Source: an uncultured Aquimarina sp.
GTDB lineage: Bacteria > Bacteroidota > Bacteroidia > Flavobacteriales > Flavobacteriaceae
Direction of reading: 5' to 3'
Assembly (NCBI GenBank): GCA_947498815.1
Contig: CANMLU010000017.1
Coordinates: forward strand, 31,220 to 95,219
DNA: 64,000 nucleotides
In this document: piece after piece, positions 25,529 through 33,779 of the stretch
How the letters are laid out: every line of letters starts with the position of its first letter
Numbering within the stretch: position 1 is the stretch's first letter
The notes under the pieces: model-generated
What the model saw: the letters and a program-made list of their open reading frames with translations, nothing else
The model's database searches: none
Told to the model about the DNA's origin: nothing
Position numbers and translations under genes: made by a program

Positions 25529-26336
25529 GATATTTTTATTGATGGCATTATTTTCTTGTCAGAATGATAAAAATATAGACCTATTAAGCCTAACAGAAGA
25601 GCAAAAGGTTGCAAAGACAAAAGAGTTAACGTATGAAAGAGGATTTCATTATCAAGCAAGTACTATTCGGCAGTCATATACAGATTCACTTATACTTTTA
25701 AATCCTAAAAATGCTGAATATTATCAAGGCAAGTCTATAGCTCATAGTAAAATAGGAGATTATCATATTGCTATTCCTTTACTAGAAAAAGCAATGGAAC
25801 TTGACCCAAGAGAAACATTGTATTATACTGCTTGGTTGATGACAGATTTGTATAAGGACTATGAGCGTGCATTAATTTATCTTAATCAGTTTGATGATTA
25901 CACTCCAAATAAAACGGATTATGCCTGGGGAGAAAATGTTAATTTTTTAAAAGGAGAAGTGCTACAGGGATTAGATAGACATGATGAAGCGATATCAGAG
26001 TTCACCAAGGTGATAAATAATGAAGGAGATTATACCAAGGCATTAGTTTTTGTATATAGAGGCATTAGTTATATGCATATGAAAAAGCATACAAAAGCTT
26101 TACAAGATTTTAATGAAGCTATTGTCTTATTTGATAAATCCTCTATGGCATATTATTACAAAGGACTCACCTTATTGGAAATGGGGGATCACAAGATGGC
26201 GATTGATGCAATTAAGCAATCTCGAACTCTTATTAAGCAAGGATATAAAGAATCTGATCCTTATAAAGAAGTATATAATGAAATCTATCTTATGCAGGTT
26301 GAGGATAAGTTGAAAGAAATTCAGGATAAGTCATAA
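25500..26336 (+). CDS. TPR-repeat lipoprotein
   Basis: A lipoprotein signal (MEKLFAYILKIFLLMALFSC) is followed by about five TPR units, for example YYQGKSIAHSKIGDYHIAIPLLEKA and FVYRGISYMHMKKHTKALQDFNEAI. TPR lipoproteins serve as protein-binding scaffolds on the inner face of the outer membrane. It is encoded in an overlapping frame with the previous lipoprotein. A terminator lies just after the stop. Confidence 0.83.
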   Translation: MEKLFAYILKIFLLMALFSCQNDKNIDLLSLTEEQKVAKTKELTYERGFHYQASTIRQSYTDSLILLNPKNAEYYQGKSIAHSKIGDYHIAIPLLEKAMELDPRETLYYTAWLMTDLYKDYERALIYLNQFDDYTPNKTDYAWGENVNFLKGEVLQGLDRHDEAISEFTKVINNEGDYTKALVFVYRGISYMHMKKHTKALQDFNEAIVLFDKSSMAYYYKGLTLLEMGDHKMAIDAIKQSRTLIKQGYKESDPYKEVYNEIYLMQVEDKLKEIQDKS

Positions 26337-26340
26337 AAAA

Positions 26341-26367
26341 AAGCACGATCAGAAAGATCGCGCTTTT
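26341..26367. terminator. Shared terminator between convergent genes
   Basis: AAGCACGATC (26341-26350) pairs with GATCGCGCTT (26356-26365) with one A-C mismatch, flanked by an A-run on the left and a T-run on the right, so it can act on both strands. Confidence 0.75.
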
Positions 26368-26385
26368 AACTATATTCAGTATTGT

Positions 26386-26901
26386 TTATTTACCAGCTTC
26401 AATTTTAATGCCTAGTTTGGTCATCACTTTTTTTGTAAGATCATAATTAGGATCTATATAAGCCAATCCACTGGTGGTTATTGTAAATACTTGAGTGTAT
26501 TTTTCGGCTTTTGCAATTTCTTCAAGAGCTTTGCCAATTTTTTGATATAACGGTTGTAATAATCTGTTTTGTTCTATTTGAACTAATTGAGAACCATTTT
26601 GGCGAAATTTTGCAATGTCATTTTCAAGACCAATGATTTCTTCTTGCTTCGTTTTTTTCATAGGTTCGGTAAAAGAAGCTACCTTTTCTTGGTACTCTTT
26701 CACTTTGGCTTGATAATCATCCACTTTTATCTTCAACTCACCTTCAAGCTTTGTGTTATAAGCTTTTAAATCTTCCTGAACTTTTGCAAGTTCTGGCATT
26801 TTTGAAAGAATAACTTCGGTATCTATCGTACCTGTTTTTGACTGAGCGCTTAACTGAAAACCTGTAGCCAATACTAATAGTAATATTATTATTTTTTTCA
26901 T
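26386..26901 (-). CDS. OmpH/Skp-family periplasmic chaperone
   Basis: A signal peptide (MKKIIILLLVLATGFQLSAQ) precedes a protein of about 150 residues. It opens with a strand (TGTIDTEVILSKMPE), has a long charged coiled coil (KAYNTKLEGELKIKVDDYQAKVKEYQEKVASF), and closes with AIGYV-like strands (AEKYTQVFTITTSGLAYIDP). This is the typical OmpH/Skp layout, a trimeric holdase for outer-membrane proteins in the periplasm. Often two copies lie next to bamA; here it is alone, so it is an extra copy or relative. A TATATTTG box lies upstream. Confidence 0.88.
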   Translation of the reverse strand: MKKIIILLLVLATGFQLSAQSKTGTIDTEVILSKMPELAKVQEDLKAYNTKLEGELKIKVDDYQAKVKEYQEKVASFTEPMKKTKQEEIIGLENDIAKFRQNGSQLVQIEQNRLLQPLYQKIGKALEEIAKAEKYTQVFTITTSGLAYIDPNYDLTKKVMTKLGIKIEAGK

Positions 26902-26936
26902 TTTGAATTTTTCGTTTACTGATTTTTAAATTCTTG

Positions 26937-26944
26937 CAAATATA
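26937..26944 (-). promoter_or_regulatory. -7 promoter box of the OmpH-like gene
   Basis: TATATTTG on the minus strand, 36 nt before the ATG. A TTG at 24 nt spacing (26969-26971) is longer than usual. Confidence 0.45.
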
Positions 26945-26990
26945 TAAGGTCTAATTCAATATCTGTACCAATACTTATATTTTTGAAAAA

Positions 26991-27230
26991 TTATTCCTCA
27001 TAGAGTTGACCTCGGTGTGGTTTTAAAGCATCTCTTACGGATTTCATTTCAGAATCAGTGACTACCATGTATGCAATGCTATGCATATCGCTGAAGTCTT
27101 GATATCCTGTAATTTTAAGAGATAATTTTTGAATCTCAATATATTCCTTAAGATGGATTTCATGATGTTGCGCTGTTTTACCAGCCGCAGGCCCTTTGAA
27201 ATCCCATATTAGTTTTAATTTTCTTTCCAA
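26991..27230 (-). CDS. Small conserved hypothetical protein (79 aa)
   Basis: A 79-residue protein rich in His and charged residues (GKTAQHHEIHLKEYIEIQ; DMHSIAYMVV). It has no signal peptide and no membrane segment. I do not recognise a family with certainty. Codon use and the lack of competing frames support it. Its ATG overlaps the end of a possible upstream small frame by 16 nt. Confidence 0.6.
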   Translation of the reverse strand: MERKLKLIWDFKGPAAGKTAQHHEIHLKEYIEIQKLSLKITGYQDFSDMHSIAYMVVTDSEMKSVRDALKPHRGQLYEE

Positions 27231-27367
27231 AATATGTTTTTTGGTATTTTAAAATCAGTAGATAGTGCATCAATTAAGTCTTGGTTCGCATCAAGGAAGT
27301 AATGACATCCCTTATAGGTATTATCAATACAGCAAATCTGCCTTTGGCAGATAGATAGTCTACCCAA
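27215..27367 (-). CDS. Possible small protein (about 50 aa), start uncertain
   Basis: An open frame in the gap between the SRPBCC gene and the 79-aa gene reads IDNTYKGCHYFLDANQDLIDALSTDF and ends just inside the next gene, as coupled genes do. A TTG at 27365-27367 would start it. No RBS or family match supports it, and it contains the hairpin ATCTGCC...GGCAGAT (27336-27352). It could be noise. Confidence 0.3.
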   Translation of the reverse strand: MGRLSICQRQICCIDNTYKGCHYFLDANQDLIDALSTDFKIPKNIFWKEN

Positions 27368-27380
27368 ACGCTCAATTACA

Positions 27381-27833
27381 TTAATTATCCAAAACACTTT
27401 TTCCGTTTTCAGCAAAATCTTTAAAATCTTGCATATAGGCACATGATTGTTTTTTAAATGCACCGGGCATAAAAAATGCCATAAATTTCATAAAACCACT
27501 AAATCTGAATTCATTTTTAGAAATCCAATTTGTGTTTCCATTTGGTAATTCTTCAAAATAATTTTCTTGAATATTGTAGACATTTTTTGCATCGAAAGTA
27601 AGGTGAAATGCCTCTGGGGGATCTAATAATGTAATAGTCTCTATCATTTCAATCTCTCGCTTACCCATTTTATAAGTTAACTTGGATGTGGCTCCGGTTT
27701 TTCCTTTTTCGCCAATCAAGTGTTCCATGCTTACAAAACCTTTTTGCCAATGTTTCATATTGTTTTCATTGTCGAATTTTGCAACCACCTCATTTCTAGG
27801 TAATTTTATCTCGATTTCTACAGTGTATTCCAT
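27381..27833 (-). CDS. SRPBCC (START/Bet v1-like) family protein
   Basis: A 150-residue helix-grip protein: MEYTVEIEIKLPRNEVVAKFDN opens it with the first strand and helix, and VKHWQKG-like text follows (NMKHWQKGFVSMEHL). Later segments are FDAKNVYNIQENYFEE and a C-terminal helix FMPGAFKKQSCAYMQDFKDFAENG. Such proteins bind lipids or hydrophobic ligands; the ligand is unknown. The ATG at 27833 fits the family; an upstream in-frame start at 27881 would add 16 residues of doubtful nature. Confidence 0.8.
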   Translation of the reverse strand: MEYTVEIEIKLPRNEVVAKFDNENNMKHWQKGFVSMEHLIGEKGKTGATSKLTYKMGKREIEMIETITLLDPPEAFHLTFDAKNVYNIQENYFEELPNGNTNWISKNEFRFSGFMKFMAFFMPGAFKKQSCAYMQDFKDFAENGKSVLDN

Positions 27834-27942
27834 AATGTGTTTTTTTTGTTTGTTAGGTTGTATAGCGCATACAATATACATAGATCATAAAAAAATTAAA
27901 AGCTAATACTATACATAGTTATTGGTTCGTTAAGAAAGGAAC

Positions 27943-27972
27943 TTGTATAACACCTTAATATTATTATTTTTG
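27943..27972 (+). promoter_or_regulatory. Consensus promoter of the periplasmic folding operon
   Basis: TTG (27943-27945), 19 nt, then TATTTTTG (27965-27972). Transcription would start near 27978, leaving a leader of about 25 nt before the ATG at 28004. Confidence 0.65.
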
Positions 27973-28003
27973 TCCAGTTTAGGGACTTTATTTCAAAAGA
28001 ATC

Positions 28004-29959
28004 ATGCATAAAAAATCATTGTCATTACTAATAGGGATTATTTCTTTTGCATTGGCCAGCGGGCAAAAGCAAGATCAGGTATTACTTACTATAGACGAAA
28101 CACCAATACATACCTCAGAATTTAAAAGAGTGTATCTTAAGAATATCGATTTGGTTAAAGATAATTCTCAAAAGAATGTAGATGAGTATCTTAACTTATT
28201 TATTAATTATAAATTGAAGTTAAAAGAAGCCAAGGCTCTGGGACTGGATAAAAAAGAGAGTTATTTAAAAGAACTAGACGGTTACAAAAATCAATTAGCT
28301 AAAGGATATCTTACCGACACAAAAACTTCGGATGCTTTAATAAAAGAGGCTTATGAGCGTTCACTTGACAGGGTAAATGCAAGTCATATCCTAGTAATGG
28401 TTAAGCCTAATGCTCCAGCAAAAGATACTGTATTAGCATATCAGAAAATTTCTGAGGCTAGACAGAAGATCCTAACAGGGGAGTCCTTTGAAGCAGTTGC
28501 CAAATTATATAGTGAAGACCCGTCTGTAAAGAAAAATAATGGTGAATTAGGATGGTTTTCTGCTTTTAGGATGGTGTATCCCTTTGAAGATGCTGCATAC
28601 AAAACTAAAGTAGGGGAGTTGTCAAAACCGTTTAGAACACAGTTTGGTTATCATATTGTAAAAGTTAATAATAGAGAAAAAAAACTTGGAGAAGTTACTG
28701 TTGCCCATATAATGATAGCAGTAAATAATGCCAGAACATCCGAGCAAGCAGAGCAACGAATAACGGAAATAAATCAACAACTTGAACAAGGAGCTTCGTT
28801 TGAGTCATTAGCAAAACAGTTTAGTGATGATCCCAGTACCGCAATTGAAGGTGGAAAAATAAGGCGATTCGGTCAAGGGGTGTTAAATTCGCAGAAGTTT
28901 GAAAAAGAAGCATTTAAGCTTCAGAAAAAAGGTGAGATATCTGCTCCCTTAAAAACAAAGTATGGATGGCATATTATCCAACTTATAGAAAAACATCCAC
29001 TCAAAACATTCGAAGAACTTGAAGAAGAGTTTACCAAGAAAGTACAAAGAGATGGCAGATCCAAGTTAGTGACCAAATCTTTCATAAATTCCTTGAAAGA
29101 TAAATATTCGATCACACAAAATGAGGAGGCTATAGCATATTTTAAGAAAAATGTACCAGACTCTATTATACAAAAAGGTTGGAACATTCCAGAAAATGAA
29201 ATTTTGAAAAAGGAATTGTTCAAAGTGAAGCAAAGTAATTTTACCTACAGGGATTTTGCAGAATTTATTCGAGTCAATCATACAAAAGAAAGGTCTGTTA
29301 CAGATGTGCCTACTCTTATAGAAAGGTTGTATGAAAAATTTGAATCTACAACCCTTCTTGCCTACTACGAAGAACACCTTGAAGAGGATAATCAAGACTA
29401 TGCCAATGTTATTGGAGAATATAGAGATGGTCTTTTACTTTTTGATCTCATGGAATCAAAAATATGGAACGCTTCAAAAAAGGATTCTATTGGACTTAAA
29501 CGTTATTATGAATCACAGAAAAAGAAATATTCACAAGAAGAAACTTATAAGCTTTTAAAAGCTTCTTCGGTAAAAAAAGACATCATAAACAAGGTAGAAT
29601 CTTCTCTTAAAAAAAGCAAATCGATAGAAGAAATAAAAAAGGAAGTTAATAAAGGAGATACTGTTTTGGTTATTTTTTCTGAGGAAGAGGTAAGCAAGGA
29701 AGATAATAAATTACCAAAAGGATTTAAACTCGAAAAAGGAAAAATAACAATTGCGGAAGAAGAAAATTTTATTACTTTGATACTGGTCAAAGAAATCATA
29801 CCTTCAAGAATTAAAACTTTTGAAGAAGTGAGAGGAGAGGTCATTAATGACTATCAAAAAAATATCGAAAACAAATGGCTTGATGAGCTTAGAACGAAGT
29901 ACATGGTAAAAGTTGATAAAAAAGCTTTTAAAAAGATTAAAAATGAATTGTCTATATAA
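28004..29959 (+). CDS. Peptidyl-prolyl isomerase with two parvulin domains (SurA/PpiD-like)
   Basis: A periplasmic foldase of 651 residues with a signal peptide (ends at ASGQ). An N-terminal chaperone-like helical part (IDETPIHTSEFKRVYLKN) precedes two parvulin domains. The first is ASHILVMVK...GELGWFSAFRMVYPFEDAAY...FGYHIVKV, at about 125-225. The second is VAHIMIAV...KYGWHIIQLIEK, at about 230-330. Residues 340-651 are a long, Lys-rich helical tail of unknown role. It leads the four-gene set with two more SurA-like proteins and MoxR. Confidence 0.9.
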   Translation: MHKKSLSLLIGIISFALASGQKQDQVLLTIDETPIHTSEFKRVYLKNIDLVKDNSQKNVDEYLNLFINYKLKLKEAKALGLDKKESYLKELDGYKNQLAKGYLTDTKTSDALIKEAYERSLDRVNASHILVMVKPNAPAKDTVLAYQKISEARQKILTGESFEAVAKLYSEDPSVKKNNGELGWFSAFRMVYPFEDAAYKTKVGELSKPFRTQFGYHIVKVNNREKKLGEVTVAHIMIAVNNARTSEQAEQRITEINQQLEQGASFESLAKQFSDDPSTAIEGGKIRRFGQGVLNSQKFEKEAFKLQKKGEISAPLKTKYGWHIIQLIEKHPLKTFEELEEEFTKKVQRDGRSKLVTKSFINSLKDKYSITQNEEAIAYFKKNVPDSIIQKGWNIPENEILKKELFKVKQSNFTYRDFAEFIRVNHTKERSVTDVPTLIERLYEKFESTTLLAYYEEHLEEDNQDYANVIGEYRDGLLLFDLMESKIWNASKKDSIGLKRYYESQKKKYSQEETYKLLKASSVKKDIINKVESSLKKSKSIEEIKKEVNKGDTVLVIFSEEEVSKEDNKLPKGFKLEKGKITIAEEENFITLILVKEIIPSRIKTFEEVRGEVINDYQKNIENKWLDELRTKYMVKVDKKAFKKIKNELSI

Positions 29960-30044
29960 AAATGATCAATAATTTAAGTCAATACCGATCAAAATTCTTA
30001 ATTGCAAATTCCATCTGCCCATTAACAAGCATAAAAATTCACAG

Positions 30045-30893
30045 ATGAAATATTACAAATTAATACTACTTTTCTTAGTAGCTACTTCTTGTCAAAATTT
30101 TAGAAATCAAATTAAAAGAGAAGCTGTAGCCAGAGTTAATGATACTTATTTGTTTAAGGACGAAATTAAAGATTTGGTGCCGAAAAATATATCCAAGGAT
30201 GATAGTATCAATATCGTCAATGATTATATTAAAACATGGGCAACTCGACAATTGTTTATTGATAAGGCAAAACTAAATCTTGCTGAAGATGAACTTAAAG
30301 AGTTCGATGTTTTAGTAGAAAATTACCGAAGTACCTTATATATAAATGCTTACAAGAATGCTGTGATTAATAAAGCTATTGATATGGAGATCACAGAACA
30401 AGATCTAAAATCTTATTATGACCAAAATTTAGAAAATTTTAATCTGAATGAGGAGTTAGTAAAATTACGTTACTTACATTTGCCATCTGATTATGGAAAT
30501 ATTGTTGCAACACAGCGACAATTAAATCGTTTTAATGATGAAGATATTGAGGAATTAGGAGATAAAATTCAAGAATTTTTGTCCTATTCCTTAAATGATT
30601 CTACTTGGATAAGATTAGATAAATTAATAAGTAAAGTACCTATTCTTAAAAAACAAGATAAATCTAAACTCCTGAGATCGGGTAAGTATATGCAACTTAG
30701 AGATTCTACAGGAGTGTATATGGTTAAAATAAAAGATGTTTTAAAACGGAATGAACAAGCACCGTTAGCGTATATTAAACCTACGATACGACAGATTATA
30801 TTGAATAAAAGAAAGCTAGAGCTGGTAAAGAAAATAGAAAAAGATATTACAAAAGATGCAGTTGAGAACAAACAATTTGAAGTTTACGATTAA
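30045..30893 (+). CDS. SurA-like lipoprotein lacking a parvulin domain
   Basis: The lipobox is ATSC. The sequence follows the SurA/PpiD chaperone fold: VARVNDTYLFKDEIKDLVP at the start, the helix-rich segment DDSINIVNDYIKTWATRQLFIDKA, and ITEQDLKSYYDQNLENF where the isomerase domain usually begins. No GYHIVKV-type isomerase signature is seen, so it is probably a chaperone without isomerase activity. It overlaps the next gene by 38 nt. Confidence 0.78.
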   Translation: MKYYKLILLFLVATSCQNFRNQIKREAVARVNDTYLFKDEIKDLVPKNISKDDSINIVNDYIKTWATRQLFIDKAKLNLAEDELKEFDVLVENYRSTLYINAYKNAVINKAIDMEITEQDLKSYYDQNLENFNLNEELVKLRYLHLPSDYGNIVATQRQLNRFNDEDIEELGDKIQEFLSYSLNDSTWIRLDKLISKVPILKKQDKSKLLRSGKYMQLRDSTGVYMVKIKDVLKRNEQAPLAYIKPTIRQIILNKRKLELVKKIEKDITKDAVENKQFEVYD

Positions 30894-32346
30894 AAACACA
30901 ATACTTTATACATTACTTTCATTTTGTATAAGTACACAACTTTATGCTCAGGATATTATCGAGGATGAAGTAAAAGATACTATAGTTGCCAACGATACTT
31001 TAAAAGTGGCTATTGATTCTATCAGAACAGTAACAGCACCAGTAAAGCCATTCGAAAGAACAAAGATAGATGGTGTTGCAGCAGTAATTGGTGAGAATGT
31101 AATTTTGGATAGTGACATTGACATTGCATACCAGCAATTGATAAGCGAAGGAGTTTCGGCTTCGGATGTGAGCCGTTGTGAACTTGCCGGTAGTTTATTT
31201 GAAAATAAATTATATGCACATCATGCTATTCAGGATAGTATAGAAGTAAGAGATGCCGAAGTTAACTCGATGGTCGATCAACAGCTGGCGTATATGACCA
31301 ATGAATTGGGAACTCTTGAGAAGGTTTTAAGGTTTTACAAAAAAGATAATGTAGACGACTTTAAAAAAGAACTTTTTGAGATCAATAAATCCAATAGACT
31401 CTCCGAACAGATGAGAACCAAGATCATTTCGGATATCGAAATCACTCCAGAGGAGATCAGAGAGTTTTTTGATGATATTCCGGAAGAAGATAGGCCACTT
31501 TTTGGTACAGAAATAGAATTAGCTCAAATTGTAATAGAACCCGAAATTCCTCAAGAAGAAGAACAAAAAGTAATAGATCGTTTAAATCAATTTAGAGAAG
31601 ATATTGTTGAAAAGGGCAGTAGCTTTGCTACAAAGGCAGTTTTGTATTCTCAGGATCCCGGTTCCAAATCAACAGGTGGTAAATACACACTAGATCGTCA
31701 AACCAATTTTGCAAAAGAATTTAAAGATGTAGCTTTTAGCTTGCAAGAAGGAGAGGTGAGCGAACCTTTTAAGACTGATTTTGGTTGGCATATTGTAAAA
31801 GTTGATAAAATTAGAGGAGAAGAGATCGATGTGCGACATATACTTCTTGTTCCTGAAGTCACTAGAAAAAGTATCGACGAAGCAAAAAAATTAATAGATT
31901 CGGTACGAACAATTTTGGTTTCTGGCTCCATCGAATTTAAGGAAGCAGCAAGAAAATTTAGTGACGAGAAAGAAACTCGTGAGGATGGAGGACAATTAAT
32001 CAATCCAACAACAGGAGATACTCATTTTGAACTTACCAAAATTGATCCTATATTGTATGATCAAGTGTCCAAATTAAAAACGAATGAGGTTTCGTTGATT
32101 ATACCTGATCAAGATAGGCAAGGAAGAAAAAAGTTTAAATTGATAACAGTTCTTAATCGGTATGATGAGCATATTGCAGATTATTCAAAGGACTATCTCA
32201 AAATTCAGGAGTTAGCACTTAGAAAAAAGCAAATCGATGCAATTCGAAAATGGCAGAATGAAAAAATAACTGATACTTATATAAAAATAAACGGAGAGTA
32301 CAGAGACTGTGAGTATAGCGGTAACTGGTTAAAAAAAGAAAAATAA
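30856..32346 (+). CDS. surA: SurA-like periplasmic chaperone and isomerase
   Basis: A signal peptide (ending YAQ) leads to the SurA N-domain (IDGVAAVIGENVILDSDIDIAYQQL) and then two parvulin domains. The first is AQIVIEPE...KSTGGKYTLDR...FGWHIVKVDKI, at about 215-310; the second is RHILLVPEVT...EDGGQL, at about 320-420. The order matches E. coli SurA. It helps outer-membrane proteins fold. The gene begins inside the previous one, and a MoxR gene follows after one base. Confidence 0.9.
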   Translation: MQLRTNNLKFTIKNTILYTLLSFCISTQLYAQDIIEDEVKDTIVANDTLKVAIDSIRTVTAPVKPFERTKIDGVAAVIGENVILDSDIDIAYQQLISEGVSASDVSRCELAGSLFENKLYAHHAIQDSIEVRDAEVNSMVDQQLAYMTNELGTLEKVLRFYKKDNVDDFKKELFEINKSNRLSEQMRTKIISDIEITPEEIREFFDDIPEEDRPLFGTEIELAQIVIEPEIPQEEEQKVIDRLNQFREDIVEKGSSFATKAVLYSQDPGSKSTGGKYTLDRQTNFAKEFKDVAFSLQEGEVSEPFKTDFGWHIVKVDKIRGEEIDVRHILLVPEVTRKSIDEAKKLIDSVRTILVSGSIEFKEAARKFSDEKETREDGGQLINPTTGDTHFELTKIDPILYDQVSKLKTNEVSLIIPDQDRQGRKKFKLITVLNRYDEHIADYSKDYLKIQELALRKKQIDAIRKWQNEKITDTYIKINGEYRDCEYSGNWLKKEK

Positions 32347-32347
32347 T

Positions 32348-33304
32348 ATGTCAGACGACGTTGCAGCTGTAGAAAAATTAGTAAAAAAACATTCCGAACT
32401 CAAAAAAGAAATTGCCAAAGTAATTATTGGGCAAGAGGAAGTAATTAATCAAATACTAATTTCTATTTTTTCTGGCGGTCATGCGTTATTAATAGGTGTT
32501 CCTGGATTGGCCAAAACGTTAATGGTTAATACCATATCACAAGCACTAGGATTAGATTTCAAACGAATTCAGTTTACTCCAGATTTAATGCCAAGTGATA
32601 TATTAGGTAGTGAAATTCTCGATGAAACAAGACACTTTAAATTTATTAAAGGTCCAATATTTTCTAATATTATTCTTGCAGACGAAATTAACCGTACACC
32701 ACCAAAAACACAAGCAGCCTTGCTTGAGGCTATGCAAGAAAGAGCGGTCACCGTAGCTGGCCATCATTATAAACTTGATTTGCCTTATTTTGTTCTTGCA
32801 ACACAAAACCCAATTGAACAGGAAGGGACCTATCCTTTACCAGAAGCACAGTTGGATAGATTTATGTTCGCGATAGAGCTTAGATACCCAAGCTTTCAAG
32901 AAGAAGTTGAGGTAGTTAAAAGTACCACTGGTGATAGTACGCAAACAATTAATCCTTTATTTAAGGCACAAGATATTATCGATTTTCAGCATTTGATTCG
33001 CCGTATACCAGTTGCAGATAATGTAATTGAATACGCCGTTGGTATGGTTGGAAAAACAAGGCCTAATGGAGATACTGCCACCGAATTAGTGAAGAACTAT
33101 ATTGATTGGGGAGCAGGGCCTAGAGCTTCGCAAAATCTAATTCTGGCTGCAAAAGCAAATGCGGCTATCAAAGGAAAGTTTTCTCCGGATATCGAAGACG
33201 TGCAGGCTGTTGCTATGGGAATTCTGCGTCACAGAATTATAAAAAATTATAAAGCAGAAGCCGAAGGCGTTAGCGTTGAAGATGTAATAAACGACTTGTT
33301 TTAA
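32348..33304 (+). CDS. MoxR-family AAA+ ATPase
   Basis: 318 residues with Walker A GVPGLAKT, Walker B ILADEINRTPPKTQAALLEAMQER and the sensor region LATQNPIEQEGTYPLPEAQLDRF, all typical of MoxR. MoxR ATPases act with VWA-domain proteins as chaperone-like systems in envelope stress. The usual DUF58/VWA/BatA genes do not follow here; instead the gene closes the SurA operon. That placement after surA is common in Flavobacteria. Confidence 0.94.
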   Translation: MSDDVAAVEKLVKKHSELKKEIAKVIIGQEEVINQILISIFSGGHALLIGVPGLAKTLMVNTISQALGLDFKRIQFTPDLMPSDILGSEILDETRHFKFIKGPIFSNIILADEINRTPPKTQAALLEAMQERAVTVAGHHYKLDLPYFVLATQNPIEQEGTYPLPEAQLDRFMFAIELRYPSFQEEVEVVKSTTGDSTQTINPLFKAQDIIDFQHLIRRIPVADNVIEYAVGMVGKTRPNGDTATELVKNYIDWGAGPRASQNLILAAKANAAIKGKFSPDIEDVQAVAMGILRHRIIKNYKAEAEGVSVEDVINDLF

Positions 33305-33779
33305 GATCTTTTAGTGTCAAATATGCTTTTAGAAGTCTATAGAAAAAACCTAATGGAGGTAATGAAGTTTGGCTTATAATAGTATCTTTCCAGTAAATCT
33401 TTCATTAAAAAGAAGTATTTAGGTTACTATGTTTTTTGGTGATGTAATATATTCTGATTTTTAATCGGTACTATCTCTTCAACGGTATTTTACCATTACA
33501 CGTTTTTTTTGATCAAATTAACCTGAAAAATAGTTTTTTTAGACCTTTTTTCAACTCATAACTATAACGTTTTCGTAAAATCTAATTATAGGATCGTATT
33601 TTCTTATAATTTTTTTTAATGATTTTATAGAATTACTAAATGTAATTTATGAATTTAAAGAAATGAAAGCCGTAATTTTTTGAAAAACGCAAAAAGAAAC
33701 GATTAAAGCCATTCATTTAATAAAATCCTTTAAAATTCGTATTTTCGCAAGACTTTTCAATACTTAAAAATAACAATAT
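33305..33779. other. 475-bp AT-rich intergenic region before aconitase
   Basis: No gene or strong hairpin is seen. TATTTTCG at 33740-33747 is one base off TAnnTTTG and lies 32 nt before the aconitase ATG, so it is the probable promoter. Confidence 0.4.

Noticed and set aside
27336-27352. ATCTGCC...GGCAGAT hairpin as terminator of the SRPBCC gene
   Set aside because: Possible, but the stem is short and no T-run follows on that strand; left unassigned.
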